A stretch of DNA of 64,000 nucleotides from contig WARS01000033.1 of assembly GCA_008933995.1 (NCBI GenBank), positions 5,325,787-5,389,786 on the forward strand, given 5' to 3'. The notes beneath the pieces were generated by a model. The model was given only the letters and a program-made list of their open reading frames with translations, was not told where the DNA came from and did not search any database. Source of the DNA: Datnioides undecimradiatus (taxonomy: Eukaryota; Chordata; Actinopteri; Lobotiformes; Datnioididae). Of this stretch, positions 1-13,472 are shown piece by piece (position 1 is the stretch's first letter; each line of letters starts with the position of its first letter). The position numbers and the translations under genes were made by a program.

Positions 1-3000
1 CAGAGAATTCAGAAATATGCTTGGTCTGAGAGGAGCCAGATTATGAGGCACAGCTCGTTCTGCCTGGCAGCATTCATCAGTGCGGAGACAATGACACAAC
101 AGCAATCATTTGAGAGATTATTCAAATCATTTCATCAGTCAGTCAGACAAAAACAACATCCTTTTACTTTTTGCACTAAACTGTATTTTGGCTGCAGACT
201 GTCCTAGTTAAGGCTGCGAATATATTTTAAAGAAAAATTATAATTTAAAGCAAAATACGCCGGCAGCCAGAGGAGATCATTCACTCTGTCTAAATAGATA
301 ATATAGAAGCAAATGAGCCGTCAATGACTTCCACTTCAAAGGTCCACCATGGCATGGATTTCCAATAATATTTCAGAAGATTGCCATTTTGTGGACTGGC
401 CTTGACCAAAGCTAGAGTCTTCTCATACAACCGACTGTATATTCACTCACACGCTCTCCGCGCACTTGAATTTCAATTAGTCCTGACGTACATGAGGAAT
501 AGCTGAAGGACCTCGCTACGCAACGTGTCTATTGAAGGTTAGGCTGAAATAAACAAGCATCTTTACGGATAGCCTCGCAGCAGCATTATTGGAGCTGCAG
601 AACGAAATACCAGAGGTGCTGCTGAATGTCATGTTTGCCTCACAAATACTTACCCTGACGTGTCTCCCGAAGCACAAGATGGCCGCCTTCACGATAGAAA
701 AAAAAATGTCATTAAAAAGACAAAAATCAATGTTGAATGTTTTCATTTCTCAATTGTTGCTCGTGGCGGCGGAGGGGTAATAGTGTTATTGAGATGCTTA
801 AACATGATTCACAGCGCTACGGTGTATTCACAGCTCAGAGTGCAGAGAAATTATGGAATCTCTCATTTAACACTGCTCCCCTCAAAAGTACGCTAAAACA
901 GCTATTACAACAGTGTCTTGAACATGTGGAGTCAATTATTTTCTCACTTACAGAAAAGTGCTCACCGTTGCCATAGTGGAATTTTACAAGTGTATTGACC
1001 TATTCTCAAGGGCTGCACTACAGACTCAATGCAATCAAGCACAAAAGTAGGCCTGCGAACATTTCTAACCACAAAGGCCTTTTTAAACAGAGCCATACAC
1101 AACCGGCCGGGCCCAGCAGCTCCACCCCCAACCCCCATCCCTCATCCCACAAAAAAAGAAAAAAAGACATGGAGAGAGCCGGGCTCAGTTTTCTGTACTG
1201 GCCTCAGTGGGATAGCCATCAGCTCCTGGTTTCCCTTAGTTACGCACAACAGCAGCTGCGGAGCTCGGCGGTAATAAAACCTGGAACAATTTAACGGCTT
1301 TTATTGTTCTTCTGCGGCTTTCAGAACAGCTAACCTGTCCTCTCAGGATCTGGCAGAGAGAATCCCACGAGGGCAGCAATGAAAGAGGATCTCATTTACC
1401 TAAAAGCGCTTATAAATTTTTAATTTGCTTTAACAAGTAAATTAACAAGTCCCTCATTTGGGAAGTTTTATGGCTGCTTGCCACTGAGGGAGGACCATGA
1501 AAGTTTTATAGATAATCCACTACCTAGGCTGTGTTGCTGATAATAAATTGTCTATTTCCTGCGGCACTGTCAAATCCCCTTGGTTTCCACTGACTACACT
1601 TTGAATATCTCCTTTATGCTATCTTCACAGGTCTATATACCAGGGCTATTAAAGTGCTGGGGAGCTTCACGACTCAGCAGTTAAAATGAACAACTTGAAG
1701 AATTTCTTTCGACTTTATACAGGCACTCTCGAAAAGCCTTAGGAGACGCCATTGCCAAACATTAGACCACATTAAGCATCCCTAATTATGTCCCTACCAG
1801 CCTCTGCATCACATCAGCCTCACAGTGAGCCCATCTAGCAAAACCACCTTGGGCTGGTCGACAACAGCAGTTGGAAACTGCTGGGCCTGTTTAACTCGCA
1901 GCCGGCGTTATCTGGCGAGACTGTTATGTAAAAAGAGGAGCCGAGGGTTTGTCAGGACCTGTGAGGGGGCGACAACGAGCCCTGCGTCATCTGCCTGACA
2001 GTGGCTGTTTGGGCGAGCCCACCAGCGTGGCCGGGCTCTGACCCTGTGCTTGGCTCTGAGGCCCAGCTGCTTTAACTGACACAGACAGGAGCCCCGCCTG
2101 GCCCTCTCGTCACCCACAGCCCCCTCCGCCACCCTCGCTCGCAGCCTGTCACTGAGCATCAGCGCTTGGCTTCCATTGCCCCAGATTTGTTTACTGTTAG
2201 CTGTGTGCGTGTCAAAGAAGTTACAGTCATACAGCGGGAAAATAACCCTTAATACCGCTTTTTATCTCTGTAGTTGAAGCGCGGATGTCGTGTGTTTTCT
2301 TATCACTGTGACTAAATGGCATATTAAAAATACTTGGCATGTTTATCCTAAAGCCTACCATTTGCCTGTGGTTAGGATGTCACTCACAGTCAGCCACTGC
2401 TGCAGTTTTTATTAGCATCTAGGTACGTAACCATGGAGAAGCTCCATTTCCTTTCAATCCGCTAGCATCACTGAGCGGCAGTGATCTCTGGCGACCTTGT
2501 CGGGCATCATTTTTCTTGCAGGGGAGAGATCAGTGAGGCCGAATGCACCCGCTCCGACCAATCTCAGGCCACAGAGGAGGCTTTTCTAGCCCCTGTGCAG
2601 GAATGCGAAGCCAAAGCAAAGATATGGTGCCGCTAAGGACTAGTCACAGCAGCCGCAGGGTGAGAGCATCCTGAGAGGAGTGGGAAATGGAAGCTTGAGG
2701 GGGGGGAATGAGAGGAGGGGGGTAAACGTGGTTGAGAGCGCTGTCTTGATCTCATCAGTCATCCTAAGGACTCCATTTCCTCCACCGCAGGCTGGAGGCT
2801 ACCAGAGCTTGTGGCTGCATTTATATATTGCCATAAATCTCTGATCTATGACGACATTACAGACAAATCAATATGCTTTTAACATCCATCCTCTGCCCTG
2901 CGTCGCAATCACCCTTCTTCTCCCTTCTCACAAATGGTCATATAATGCTGTAGTCTGGTGGATTGAGTTATGGGGACAATTCCCAGATTTAATAATGAAC

Positions 3001-3954
3001 TGAGCAGGTGGAGAAAAAGTGTGTGGTGGGCTGGGAGATAATATAAGAGCAGCGGGAGACCTCTACTCTCTCAGATCATATCTGAACATCTTGTTATAGT
3101 AGCCCAGCGTGGCAGTAAAATAACCTTCCTGCCCACTTTATGCACCTCCATTTCCATGAGCTCTAACATTCCCCATGTACAGCCGGCAGAAAGCAGATCA
3201 GTGGAACACGCTTACTAGATTCCTTCCCAGAATGCATTGGGAAGTTGTGGGTGGAGGGGGCTGGGGTCAAAAGGAGCCTTCTAGCTGCCCAGTTGAACGC
3301 TCATCACCACATAACTACTCATCAAAGAAATTTGCGTGCAATTAATTACATGATTCCCCAGCTCTTCAATCTGTGCTACTGACTCGTTACTTCAGTACTG
3401 GCTTTCAGGGACCCATCCAACTAAAGCCACAGCCAACGTGCCAAATCACAGCTCCCCGAGCTGGGCAGCCTCAATAAAGAGCGGTATGGAAAAAAGACAG
3501 CAGAGAGAAAGCCCTCTCCTATCGGCTTGCAGGGGCTATCATTTCTCTCTTTTATTGCCATTTATTTTCCTCCAGGAATTCACTGCCAGTATATTGGCAG
3601 GCCTTCCAGTAGATGGAGGCAATGAAATTTAGCGCAGACACTTAACACTGGGTCAAGCCTTGTGTGCAGCTCATGTGCGGCGGTAATATGATAGACAAAC
3701 GCTTTTAGTTTAGGGAAAGACGGCTTTTTTTTATGTTACAGGAATAGCGGCAGTGTGTTCGCTGTGACACACGTTGCTGTGGGGGGGGGAATGGAAAGGG
3801 CATAACCAGAGGCTTTCAGAAGGAGGGAGAAGACGCGAACATTTATAAAATGGCAGAGCAGAGTAGTCCGGCTGTGGCTATTTAAGAGACACAACCTAAA
3901 TAGGTCAAAGCTCTGTCATTATGCTAAACCCGGAGGCGTGGAGGAGCTACTGGC

Positions 3955-4140
3955 TGGAAAGTAATGCAGTAAATAAAGCTCCAAAACGCACGAGATAATA
4001 GAGATTAATTAAAAGACATTCCACTGAAATGCTTAAGAGAAAAGGCCACTGATTAAACAAGTAATTCATTCACTTCCATCCACTCTGGAACAACACCTTA
4101 GAGGGACTGTGATTGAATTGTACACACATTAGCGCTAACC
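3955..4140. promoter_or_regulatory. Candidate conserved non-coding or enhancer block
   Basis: This is an AT-rich segment with homeodomain-type cores (AGATTAATTAAAAG near 4000, AAGTAATTCATT near 4060, TTGAATTG near 4115) and no simple repeat or transposon signature. It is offered as a candidate because AUTS2 introns are known to be enhancer-rich. The evidence is motif content only. Confidence 0.25.
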
Positions 4141-7100
4141 GTAGCAAATAAAACATAAACGGTGCTGACTGCCTGATGTATGTATGTTCGCATTCAAACG
4201 TTACATGAGCAGATGTGGAAACGCTTCACCTGCGAATACCAACGCTCATAACTACAAGCGCTCTGTGATCAAACGCTAACCGTGAATTCTCATCCAATTA
4301 CAGTATCTGGTAACTCCGTGGATGTTAAGGTCGTGGGGGTCGCAAGCTGATCTGTGGTCAGCAGGTGGATATTTAGCGATTTAGCGAGCAGGCGGCGCTG
4401 CCTATCAAGCCCCATGCTGCGGCCGGCGTGTTGGTGTAAACCAACAAGAGTGATAGCGTCTCACCTTACCCGCATTTGGCTCCGTCTGCGCTGCTATTTG
4501 GGGGCTTAGAGGGGGCCGTTAAATCTGACGGCAGGATATACATTTCCTATTTGGCTGACCCAGGGTGTCTGCCCGGGGCCGGCGCTGTTATCGCTAATCC
4601 CCGCTGTAAACGTCCTCATTTAGTCACCTTCCTGAAATTCACATCTGTCGTTATCAAGTCGTAAAACAAGACAGTGGTGTGCTCCCACTGTATTAATAGC
4701 AGCCCGAGTTTGCCTGCTTCGTGCGGAGCGCGCTGGAAAACATCTGCTCTGGCTGCTTTAGCAGACTGGTAATGGGAGACAGCGAAGAGCCAAGGGCAAC
4801 AAAAATACAGCCAAACAACATGATTGTAATTGAAATAATCAGGACTTCAGAGACAGGAAATAACTTGCATGTAATACAACAACATACTGTACTCTTTTTT
4901 TGGATATAAAGCCACGATGATGACAGAATATTGTCCATTAGCATTAGAGAGGGACCACATTGAAGGCGTACCTGTCTCCCTATCATCTGACTGGCCATAA
5001 AAATGCAGCTGGAACGTTCCCATAATGGGCCGGCAGGCAGCAGACAGGCCGGGGGTCTGACAGAAAGCAGCCTCTGCATTGTTCCTGCGTTGTGCTGCTG
5101 GAAATGGTGGAATGACGAGCCACGCATACGTGAAAGATCCAGATCCAACTGGGAAAGCGGGAATCTTCCACGACACCTGACTGCCAGGGAACAGACTTGT
5201 GAAAACAACTGTATGCAAAAGTGTTGCACTGCGTTAAACTACATCATTTAATATTCGCTGTTAATAATTCAAATTTTCAAAATTCACTTTCTATGAATAA
5301 TTCAATAACCAGTCTCTCTCAGTACAACTCTGTTGTGAACAACTTGCTCACTATTTCAAAAACAAGAGTTACCAGAAAGCTGCTGCTCTTACAAGATCTG
5401 TTTGACCTTTTGCAAGAATTATGAAAACTATTTCTAAATGAGATTTTATGGCCGCACATATCTCCTGATGAATAATTCCCCCTGTGTTCAGATTCATACG
5501 TATTACCGGTCTTGAAAAATGGAAGAATCAAAGTGGTGTTTTCTCTGTAAAATTGTGAAATATTCTGACCTTTTGTCAGAGTTTGTTTGTGCAACATACT
5601 AATGTTTCAAACACTTGACAGTTTGCATCTGTAGTTGCATCGTTTTACAGCACCGCTATATTCAAATCACGCTGTTTGTTCTCACTTTGCGCTTTAAGTC
5701 ACTGTTATAATGGAACAGTGCCGTTGTAAGTATTTACATTATGACTGAAAGATCACTGGTGGTGATGGAGCGTTAGAATTTCCTCCGTATCTCCCAGCAA
5801 TTACAACTTAACTGGGGGACACATGCACTTAGACGTCCTAATCAGCGCTGGCAACAGCAATGAAAAACAATATAGCGCACAAGCAGCAATCATCAGGGCC
5901 CAGGCAGATTGCAACTGGATGTGTGTTTCTTATCTAACTGAGCGACAGCACTTGAAAACACAACACATGCATGAATTGCCACACTGTTGGCAAGTGGGCT
6001 TTGGCCAGCTGGGGATTCAAACCTTACTGACTGTGCCAGTGGGGAGACACGGTTTCCACACACGCGCTCACAGGCTGAGGCGATGACATCACATGCGCGA
6101 ACTGTTGAATATCTGTATATTTAAACTTCGAAGTGCTTACAGCCATCGACATGTTGGGGAAGCGCAACAAAGCTACAATCTGAGCCTTTGATCAGTCATC
6201 ACCAAACTCAAGATGAAAATATGTAAACTTCAGCTTCAAAATCAGCAAAGTCTGTCGATCATGACCCGCGCCAAGGGCAGCTGGCCAAAGTTAGGAGTGA
6301 GATAAAGGGGCCCAAATTTTGACATTTTTAGAGTCTGAAAGCAGTTTGACTCTCACAAGTTATCAAGACTGGTGTTAACTTGATTATGATGGCGCTGCTT
6401 TTAGCAAAGAAAAAGACAGAAGCGGAGGAATCGCTGCCTTGACCCCAAAATAATCGGCCATTGTACATTTTTCTACAAAGGAGGCAAAGCAACATTAACA
6501 ACCCTCACTAATTAACTTCCGACTGATCAAAGTGTCAATTCATATAGAAAACCATTATTCTAAAGTTGGAGAGAAACTGCCTATGAACCAGCTCCATGAA
6601 ACAAAGGAACGTCGAACTCAGGGTGAAGTGAATTGGTTGGAGGAGTGCGGAGCAGTGTAACAGAAAAGGGTGCATGAGAAAAGACTCCAGGCCTCAAAAA
6701 TTGTCAAGGACATCCCATAATTATGTGCATCTACATCGGTTCTCGGCTGAAAAACTGTTTGAGCACATTCAACTTAAAAAAGCTGTAAAAACTTTGGAAA
6801 GTAGTGAAAAGCCTCTGCACAGCAGCGGTAACTAGGGCACGTACTTGTAGTAGTTCAATGGAAGATGGTTTTACAAAAGATGGAACATTGTCATCTTACT
6901 TTCTCTAAACTTGTCGGAACTCCAACCACGGAAAATAAACACTGATTTCTTTATCCAGTGTTGCAGCTTTACTGGGGAAATAAAAGTCAAATCCGCTCCT
7001 GCCTTGTGATTTAGGCCTACACAGCACTGAGAATAGCTACCTGCCACGCAAGACCCGACAGCATCCAGCAGTGACTGTGCTGCTTGTAGGAACAGCTTCC

Positions 7101-8086
7101 CCACATGTGTGTAAGACATATTACAACACACTGGGGACCTGTTACATTTCAGCCTAGTTCCACATCACTTGGCTTAAAGAGAGACTATTTAGGTGGTTTG
7201 GAGCTCTTATTTATGTTGAGAATTACAGTGAGATCACAATCTTGTCCGGTTTTTTCCTCCTCTGACAGGCAGTGTTTTCAGCAGCTTGCAGCGATCCTGG
7301 CAGGGCAAAAGAATTACTCCATGACCTCTTTGCAAGCCCTGCCCTTACTCTGTTTGTGTTTTGGTCTGGGCTTCCTCTAGCGAGTAATGGACTTCCTTCA
7401 AGTCATAAATCACACTTGTACACCTCTTTTGATTTTTTTTCCTCCCCCCCTTTTCCTCCACCGTGTTTTGTTAAGTGTACCACATCTTTGTTCATGTGAA
7501 GCTATTTTCTGTCACAAAAGGCAGCCAGACAATGCTGGCCCTCTTTCTAGTGTTCTTGGAAAGGCACTTTTACAGGCGCTGAGGGCCACAAATGTCAACC
7601 ACAGGAAGGCAATTATGAGAGTAAAATTACTTCCTTACTGTTATCAATCCACTCTCTGGACCCAGGGAATGGTTAAAAGCCACCATGAAATAGGGCACAG
7701 TTAGAGTTTTCTCCTGGGTCCCAGCCAAGGCTGCTAACCTTGCTATTAAAGGCCCCGACAAGCTTTGTCAATGCAATCTGCTGAATGCCTTGAGTGACAC
7801 GCGATCGATATTCTCCACTCTCCCGGGTCATCACCAGTGACAGAGGCCTAAGTAATAATACAGCACTAGCTGCCTCTCTAACTTGAATGCTTCCACTGCC
7901 ACAATATTTCTTTTTTTTTTTTTTTGTCTCGAGGCTCCTGAGCTAAATTTTCCACGCTGATCGAAAGAGGAAGATATGGAAGGTGGGAGGGAACAGGGGA
8001 GGGTGGAGGTGTGTTGGGTGCAGGGATGATGAGGAATTGCTATGTGTCTGGATTGATGCTGGCGAGGGTAGTGAGTGTGGCCGGCT

Positions 8087-8122
8087 GGGGGGGGGTGGGG
8101 AGGGGGCGCAGAGGGAGGGGGG
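8087..8122 (+). other. G-quadruplex-prone G-rich tract
   Basis: Runs of nine, four, five and six or more G lie within about 36 bases of the plus strand, separated by short loops, which fits the G3+N1-12 quadruplex pattern. A pure (GA)n tract begins about 150 bp downstream, so two non-B-DNA-prone sequences sit close together. Confidence 0.5.
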
Positions 8123-8269
8123 CTCTGATAAATCGAAAATGACTGGCTGCCGAGTTGTAATCTGCCAGCGTCGAGCCCCCTGTAGCAACAAGCCAAATGA
8201 AAAAGCACGCTGACAGGCCGGAGAGATGGAGGGCCTGCGGTAGATTGCGGGGAGGAGATGGCGCAAAGT

Positions 8270-8271
<2 letters not shown>

Positions 8272-8302
<31 letters not shown>
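8272..8302. repeat. (GA)n microsatellite
   Basis: About 15 uninterrupted GA units. The many Leu/Ser residues in the minus-strand frames across here come from this tract and are not a protein. Confidence 0.95.
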
Positions 8303-8306
<4 letters not shown>

Positions 8307-8589
8307 GGAGGAGGGAGGAGGAATTGTGGGGGAGACGTTTACGTTTGTTCCAGTGTCAAGAAGCTTGAGAGCAAGGCAGTGTGTGGTTACAGGCAGTAAA
8401 TAAGGCTTGTGTACACTCACATGCACACACATACACAAACTATTACCAGCTGAAAACATAAGAGCCCCATTACAATTTCTAATAAGGTCTAATGTAAACA
8501 GGAGCAGTTGGCAGTGTTGTACCACCCATCACGAGCTGTCAATTAGCTCCACACTGAAAATGTGTTTTATGTGTTTGTGTTACTGGGCG

Positions 8590-8613
8590 CGCGTGTGTGT
8601 GTGTGTGTGTGTA
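8590..8613. repeat. (GT)n microsatellite with GC-rich start
   Basis: A GCGCGC start runs into about ten GT units and then TATATA, all alternating purine and pyrimidine. Confidence 0.9.
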
Positions 8614-9557
8614 TATACAGAGGGCTTGTAAATCTCATGTTGTATGCTATCTTTGCATTTTGCACAAATGGCATGTGAAAGGGACGCGTTAACGCACATA
8701 CACAGACACACACAGGAGCACACGCAGAGGCAGCTCTTGTGTCCTTCACGAGCAGGTGAGTCAAGCTCCAACATCAAAATCCAACACAAGAGCTCCACCT
8801 ACTGCAAGTGCCTCCTCTGTGCCCCGTCCTCTGTTGCTCAGGCAGCCCGGCGAGCTCTGGGAGAACACCAGCAGCACGCGGCTGTCCATGTACAGCGCGC
8901 GGTTCGCTTCTACCCATTCCATTAAATTCCAAAGTAACCTTTCTCATTGAACATTAGTGTCAGGCTGAGGAAAAGCCCATCCAGACAGGGCTAATAAGGC
9001 TGCAGCAGTCCGGCCTTGTCTGCCTGCCTGATACAATGTCAGCTGCGATGAGAGCTAAGAGCTAAGCCCGCTCTCCCCTCCCAAGTATTAAGTGTGTAAG
9101 CCTGATGCCTGTTAAGCAGGGTCTTGCAGGAGCAGGGCCTGAGAGAAGGAGTCAGTCGGCTTCACTGTCTGCCTGCCTAATAGGCCTGCTGGCCTGAACA
9201 CACAACGGCACTCCCTTGCAAAAATGCAAGGTCAATTCAGCAGCAGCGGTGAGCCCGAGACAAGAGGACCAGCATTGTAATTGGGAACTCAATAAAGCTC
9301 ATGTGGAAAACAATGTAAGATGATGCCAGCAGATCCCACCCACCAGGACCGTAGAGAACCCAGAGCAAACAATCTGTCTGCACAGCCATCCAGAACCCTA
9401 CGCGGAGTTTATACGTCTACATCAGATGAGCTGCATATATTTAGAAATCACTAGTGGCACAGCATGGGGCCCGATGAATTCACAAACAGCAGGAAATGGC
9501 GCCACTGTATTTTCAACAGAATTATCTGCAGCTCTTTGTCTGTTTATCCGTTGCTGC

Positions 9558-9582
9558 TTTTTTTTTTTTTTTTTTTTTTTTT
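9558..9582. repeat. Poly-T tract
   Basis: An uninterrupted run of 25 T. It could be a simple slippage tract or the poly-A tail of an old minus-strand retrocopy. No retroelement body is recognisable beside it. Confidence 0.9.
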
Positions 9583-11320
9583 CCCTCTGCCTCACCACAG
9601 CAGCAGACATGCCCAGTAAGGCAACAGGGGCCTTGAATCCGTAAAGGCTGCATCCCTCCTCCCCCTGTTTCATTTGCAGACCCGTGGCTCACAGTCGGAC
9701 TGTCGCAGAGAAAAGCCATCTCCCTCACAGCATGGCTGCTGTTTCAGGGCAACGCCGATCTGCTGCATGCACCCCGACTTCCCGCGCTCCCACTGGGCTA
9801 TTCAGGAAATCACGGCTGATACTGAGCCGTTTGTCTCCCTTTTGTGCTCACCCCTGGTTGCGCCGAGGCAAAAAAAGAAAAGAAAAAAAAAAATTGGAAG
9901 TATAGCTTTTTCCCCCCCTGAGGAAACACTGAAAATTATTTCTGTTACCCTTCGTGTGGCAATTTTGGTGAAAAGCACACAAAAAAATGAATAAAACACA
10001 ATTTAAAAGGCACGCTCTGCATGAGTGGAAGTCTGCCTGTGGCTTTCTGAGTTTGCTGGGGAAAATTGGGTTCTCAGCCTGAGGTTTATCACTTAAAACT
10101 TCAGGCATTTTCTGGAACAAAACCGGTGTAATCATTTCAAATAGGCCAGTATGAGATGAAGACTTTATATAAGCAGCGCTAGAATCCACTGAGGTCTAAT
10201 CAAAGAAAAACTGAAGGAAGTAATGTGGGAGTTGTACTTTGCATTTCAGTGGCTTTCCACTGTGACAGCTTTTGTGTCAAATGGCTTTGAACTACATCGG
10301 CTGTGGATGGCAAGAGCGCCGCATAAACAACCCAGGAAGCGTGGATCATAGACTCATCAGTGCAGATTTGCTAGCGTTGGCTGCGGCGCACATATTCCTC
10401 AGCCACGATCAATTATCCTGCCAGAAAAAACAGGGCAAAGAGGCAGCGCTCGCGTAATTGTGGCTAATGAGCAATAAAAGGGGGGATAACCTGCATCACA
10501 AGACCTTGTCCATCACGGCAGCTGATAAGATTCAGTGTGACTCCAGAGCAAAGGTACTCGGTCTTTGGAAAGAGATGTGAGCAGGAGCGTTTTACAATCT
10601 CGTTTAGGTCAACTCGTGTTTTCCAGGCTGAACTGAGACCTGCCCTGCTTTACTCCAGGCGGACCCGTTACCATGATAACACATAACCCCGTGCGCTGAT
10701 CCACGCTCTCTCAGATAAGCTTCAATCCCGCTCTGAGGAAAACAACACGCACACACAACCGAAGCAAAACCTTGTTGCAAACCGTTCCAGTTAGACCATC
10801 AGCGAGCTTCTCACACCATCAGAGTGGTGATCTACACGCTGTGACGTACTGGATGTAGCAAATTAGTCCTGATGCAGACGCCTCGTTCCCAAAACAGCTT
10901 TTAGTGAGAAACTGCAACTCGAACAATCAATTCCGTTCACAAACACGCCGCCTTAGCTTGCGTCTACAAACAACAGCTGTACCTTGACAAAGTGACAACA
11001 CTCTCAGACAGCATCACTGCTTCAAAACAGTGTAAAGGTACTTGTATAATAAATTATGGAGAAGCTCTGTGAATGCAAATGAGGACGATACAAGGCTTGT
11101 TTTCAATCCAGAAGACAAAGACGAGAAGTGAAGTCGAGAAAACATGCAAAGCCGGGTGCAATCTTAAAAGTAACAGGAAGCGTTGGGGGTTTGGGTGAGA
11201 AACGCTTTTACTCCCCTGCAGTCTCACAGGAGAGCACAATGTGAGTCAAAGAACAAGGCTAAAACAAGCATGCACTGCCTTTAAAAGCACACTTTCAACA
11301 ATGCTTTTTATCAAAACTTC

Positions 11321-11337
11321 TTTTTTTTTTTTTTTTT
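11321..11337. repeat. Poly-T tract
   Basis: An uninterrupted run of 17 T followed by GTTTTTTAAA. No adjoining retroelement is recognised. Confidence 0.9.
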
Positions 11338-12087
11338 GTTTTTTAAACCACTGATAACTCTTCATTTGCAATTGTCTGTATACACTACACTTCATGAAAG
11401 GCCGCCGAGCTTTTGTAGGCCAGAAAGACTTGAGCGCGGGCTCCGAAGAGCTAATGTCGAAATTCCCCCGAGCATCTTTTAAACACACGGGTAAATAATT
11501 CAGCGCAGCCTGAACAAAGGCTGAATCCGAGAGCGAGCGCTGGGTTCTCTCGTGTACGCTGCACTTTCTTTCCCCGTCCCACAAGAAGGAGCAATGATGC
11601 GGGCACTCCTCTCTCTGTTCGTGACTGAGAATTCCTCTGCTTTATGTTGAGCTCTCTGAGTTAGTTTTGAGCTGGCAAACAGCTACTGCTGCCGCCTCAG
11701 TCGGACCCTTGTGTCTTCCCTCCTTGATGGAGAGCTGCGGCGCGCCGGCTTGTCACCCCCCTGATGACCTGTGGGTGGTGCTACATGACAAGGCATCAGA
11801 GGGAGAAGCGGAAGCAGGAGGACAGCTCGCTGACTGAGAAACAACACATGGAAGTATTAGATAATAACTTATATAGTCTGTGATGAGAGATTGTGGCTTT
11901 AAAAGCATTCGTATCACATTACTCACACACACCTACACACACACGCTCCTGTGCACCACAACTTCCAATCAAGCTGATATTGAACTACACAGAGAGAAAT
12001 AGAAACTAACATCATTATCACCTCCTTTAGCCGCCCTTTCTTCTGTTCAGCCCCACCTTTTCTGCTTTGCAACCTTGCTGTAGGAGG

Positions 12088-12105
12088 GTGTGTGTGTGTG
12101 TGTGT
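12088..12105. repeat. (GT)n microsatellite
   Basis: About nine GT units. Confidence 0.9.
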
Positions 12106-12849
12106 CTCCATGCGAACACTTAGCTCATTTCACCCACAGCCCAAGGCCTGTAGGTTATGCTTGTTTGTCACGGTGTGTGTATTAGTAGCGGGCAACTTTA
12201 AAAAGCAGCAGATTTAGACCCTTTTTTTTTTTTATCAGGGACAAGAGGAGAGTATGACAGAACGTGTGAGTGCCTGATGCCTGACTCCTCACTCTGTTGG
12301 CAAACCGTAAAAAGTCTTAGAGAAAGAGAATTAAGGAAAATACTAAACGACTCTTAAAGATGCATTTTTTTTCTTGCTCAGTGTAAAATCTTGACTTTGG
12401 CTGATACAGTAAATTAACCTCTGCCACATGGTGCAGCCAGTTTAGCTTGAGGCAAAGACACAGCGCATCAAGGACATCAGTGAGCGCACACCCTCCAGAT
12501 GAAATGTTAACTAGTCCACATCCTGTCTGCAGACCAGCGGAAAACATCCAGTTCGCCTCTGTCTACCGTATCCCACGATTCCAAACCTCTCTGTGTTTTC
12601 TGTCTGCTTTTGCACTTTCCTGAAGACGACACCTACATTTTTGAGGGCGGTCGGCTCTCGCTCAGCCTCTCTTCTTAAAACACACTCGTGTATACAGTGC
12701 ACCAGCAGCCTCTGTGGTTCCACACCGCTGCGCTGCTGGTGAATAGTTTGCCTTGGCGTAGCAGGAATAATACAGTACTGAGCTGCACAGAGAGCAGAGG
12801 AGGAGTGGTTGGAGGGGATGTGCGGGGTGGACGAGGCTACCTCTGATTG

Positions 12850-13030
12850 TAGCCCCGGGCAGGGCTGGGAATCAGTTCAAAGATTCCCCATATAACTCTG
12901 ATTAAAAATACACAATGGATCTTTTTAACTTTCAGGGCTAATAATTGATGAACACAAAGGCCCTCTTGAATTTTCCATGTGAAAGAGGAGCTGACATTCG
13001 AAAGGTTCACTGAATCCGAGCTTGTAGCCC
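12850..13030. promoter_or_regulatory. Candidate conserved non-coding block
   Basis: An AT-rich stretch holding TGATTAAAAATAC, GGCTAATAATTGATG and AATTTTCCATGTGAAAG, with no repeat signature, set between GC-rich flanks. The clustering of homeodomain-type cores is the only evidence. Confidence 0.25.
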
Positions 13031-13440
13031 TCCCTCCCTCCGCCCTCCTCCCTCTCTACATCTTTCTGCTCTCCATCTCCTTGTAGCTGCAGGCTAATTG
13101 CAGCGATTTTAGATGATTGTTATTAAAAACAGGCGAGCGGCGGCGCTTTGCGAGCAGAATCCCCTCGAGGAGAGGCCCCGTCACACCGGGAGCGCCTGTG
13201 CATCCTAATGACTCCAATCAGGGCCTGCGAGAGCGAGGGCGCCTTTGTTTTCTCCGACGCTGTGAAGGAGGGCGAAGAGATGCACGCACACAACAACACA
13301 CTCCAACGCTCTTCAGGATGAATAAACCTGAAGAGAACAACAACAACAGCGGCGGTCCCCTCCTCGTCGGCGCTTCCCACTGCAGTGTGCACGTCTGAGC
13401 GGCACACGGACAATCACAGCACAACTGCAGCGGCTCCACG

Positions 13441-13441
13441 C

Positions 13442-13466
<25 letters not shown>
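13441..13466. repeat. (CA)n microsatellite
   Basis: About 13 CA units, ending imperfectly in CAAACACAACA. Confidence 0.95.

Positions 13467-13472
<6 letters not shown>

Larger units (their letters stand above)
1..8260. other. Intronic non-coding block with no recognisable transposons
   Basis: I see no coding exon, RNA gene or transposon. The open frames are short and carry no domain. The sequence is mixed in composition with local AT-rich patches holding TAAT or ATTA cores, notably about 1390-1560, 3960-4110 and 4780-4900. This texture is common in conserved non-coding DNA, but conservation cannot be judged from one sequence. A poly-T run lies at 7911-7925. Confidence 0.5.

Noticed and set aside
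8040-8525. 161-codon minus-strand frame with Ser-Leu and Pro-rich segments
   Set aside because: Ser-Leu comes from the (GA)n tract and the Pro runs from the G-rich tract.
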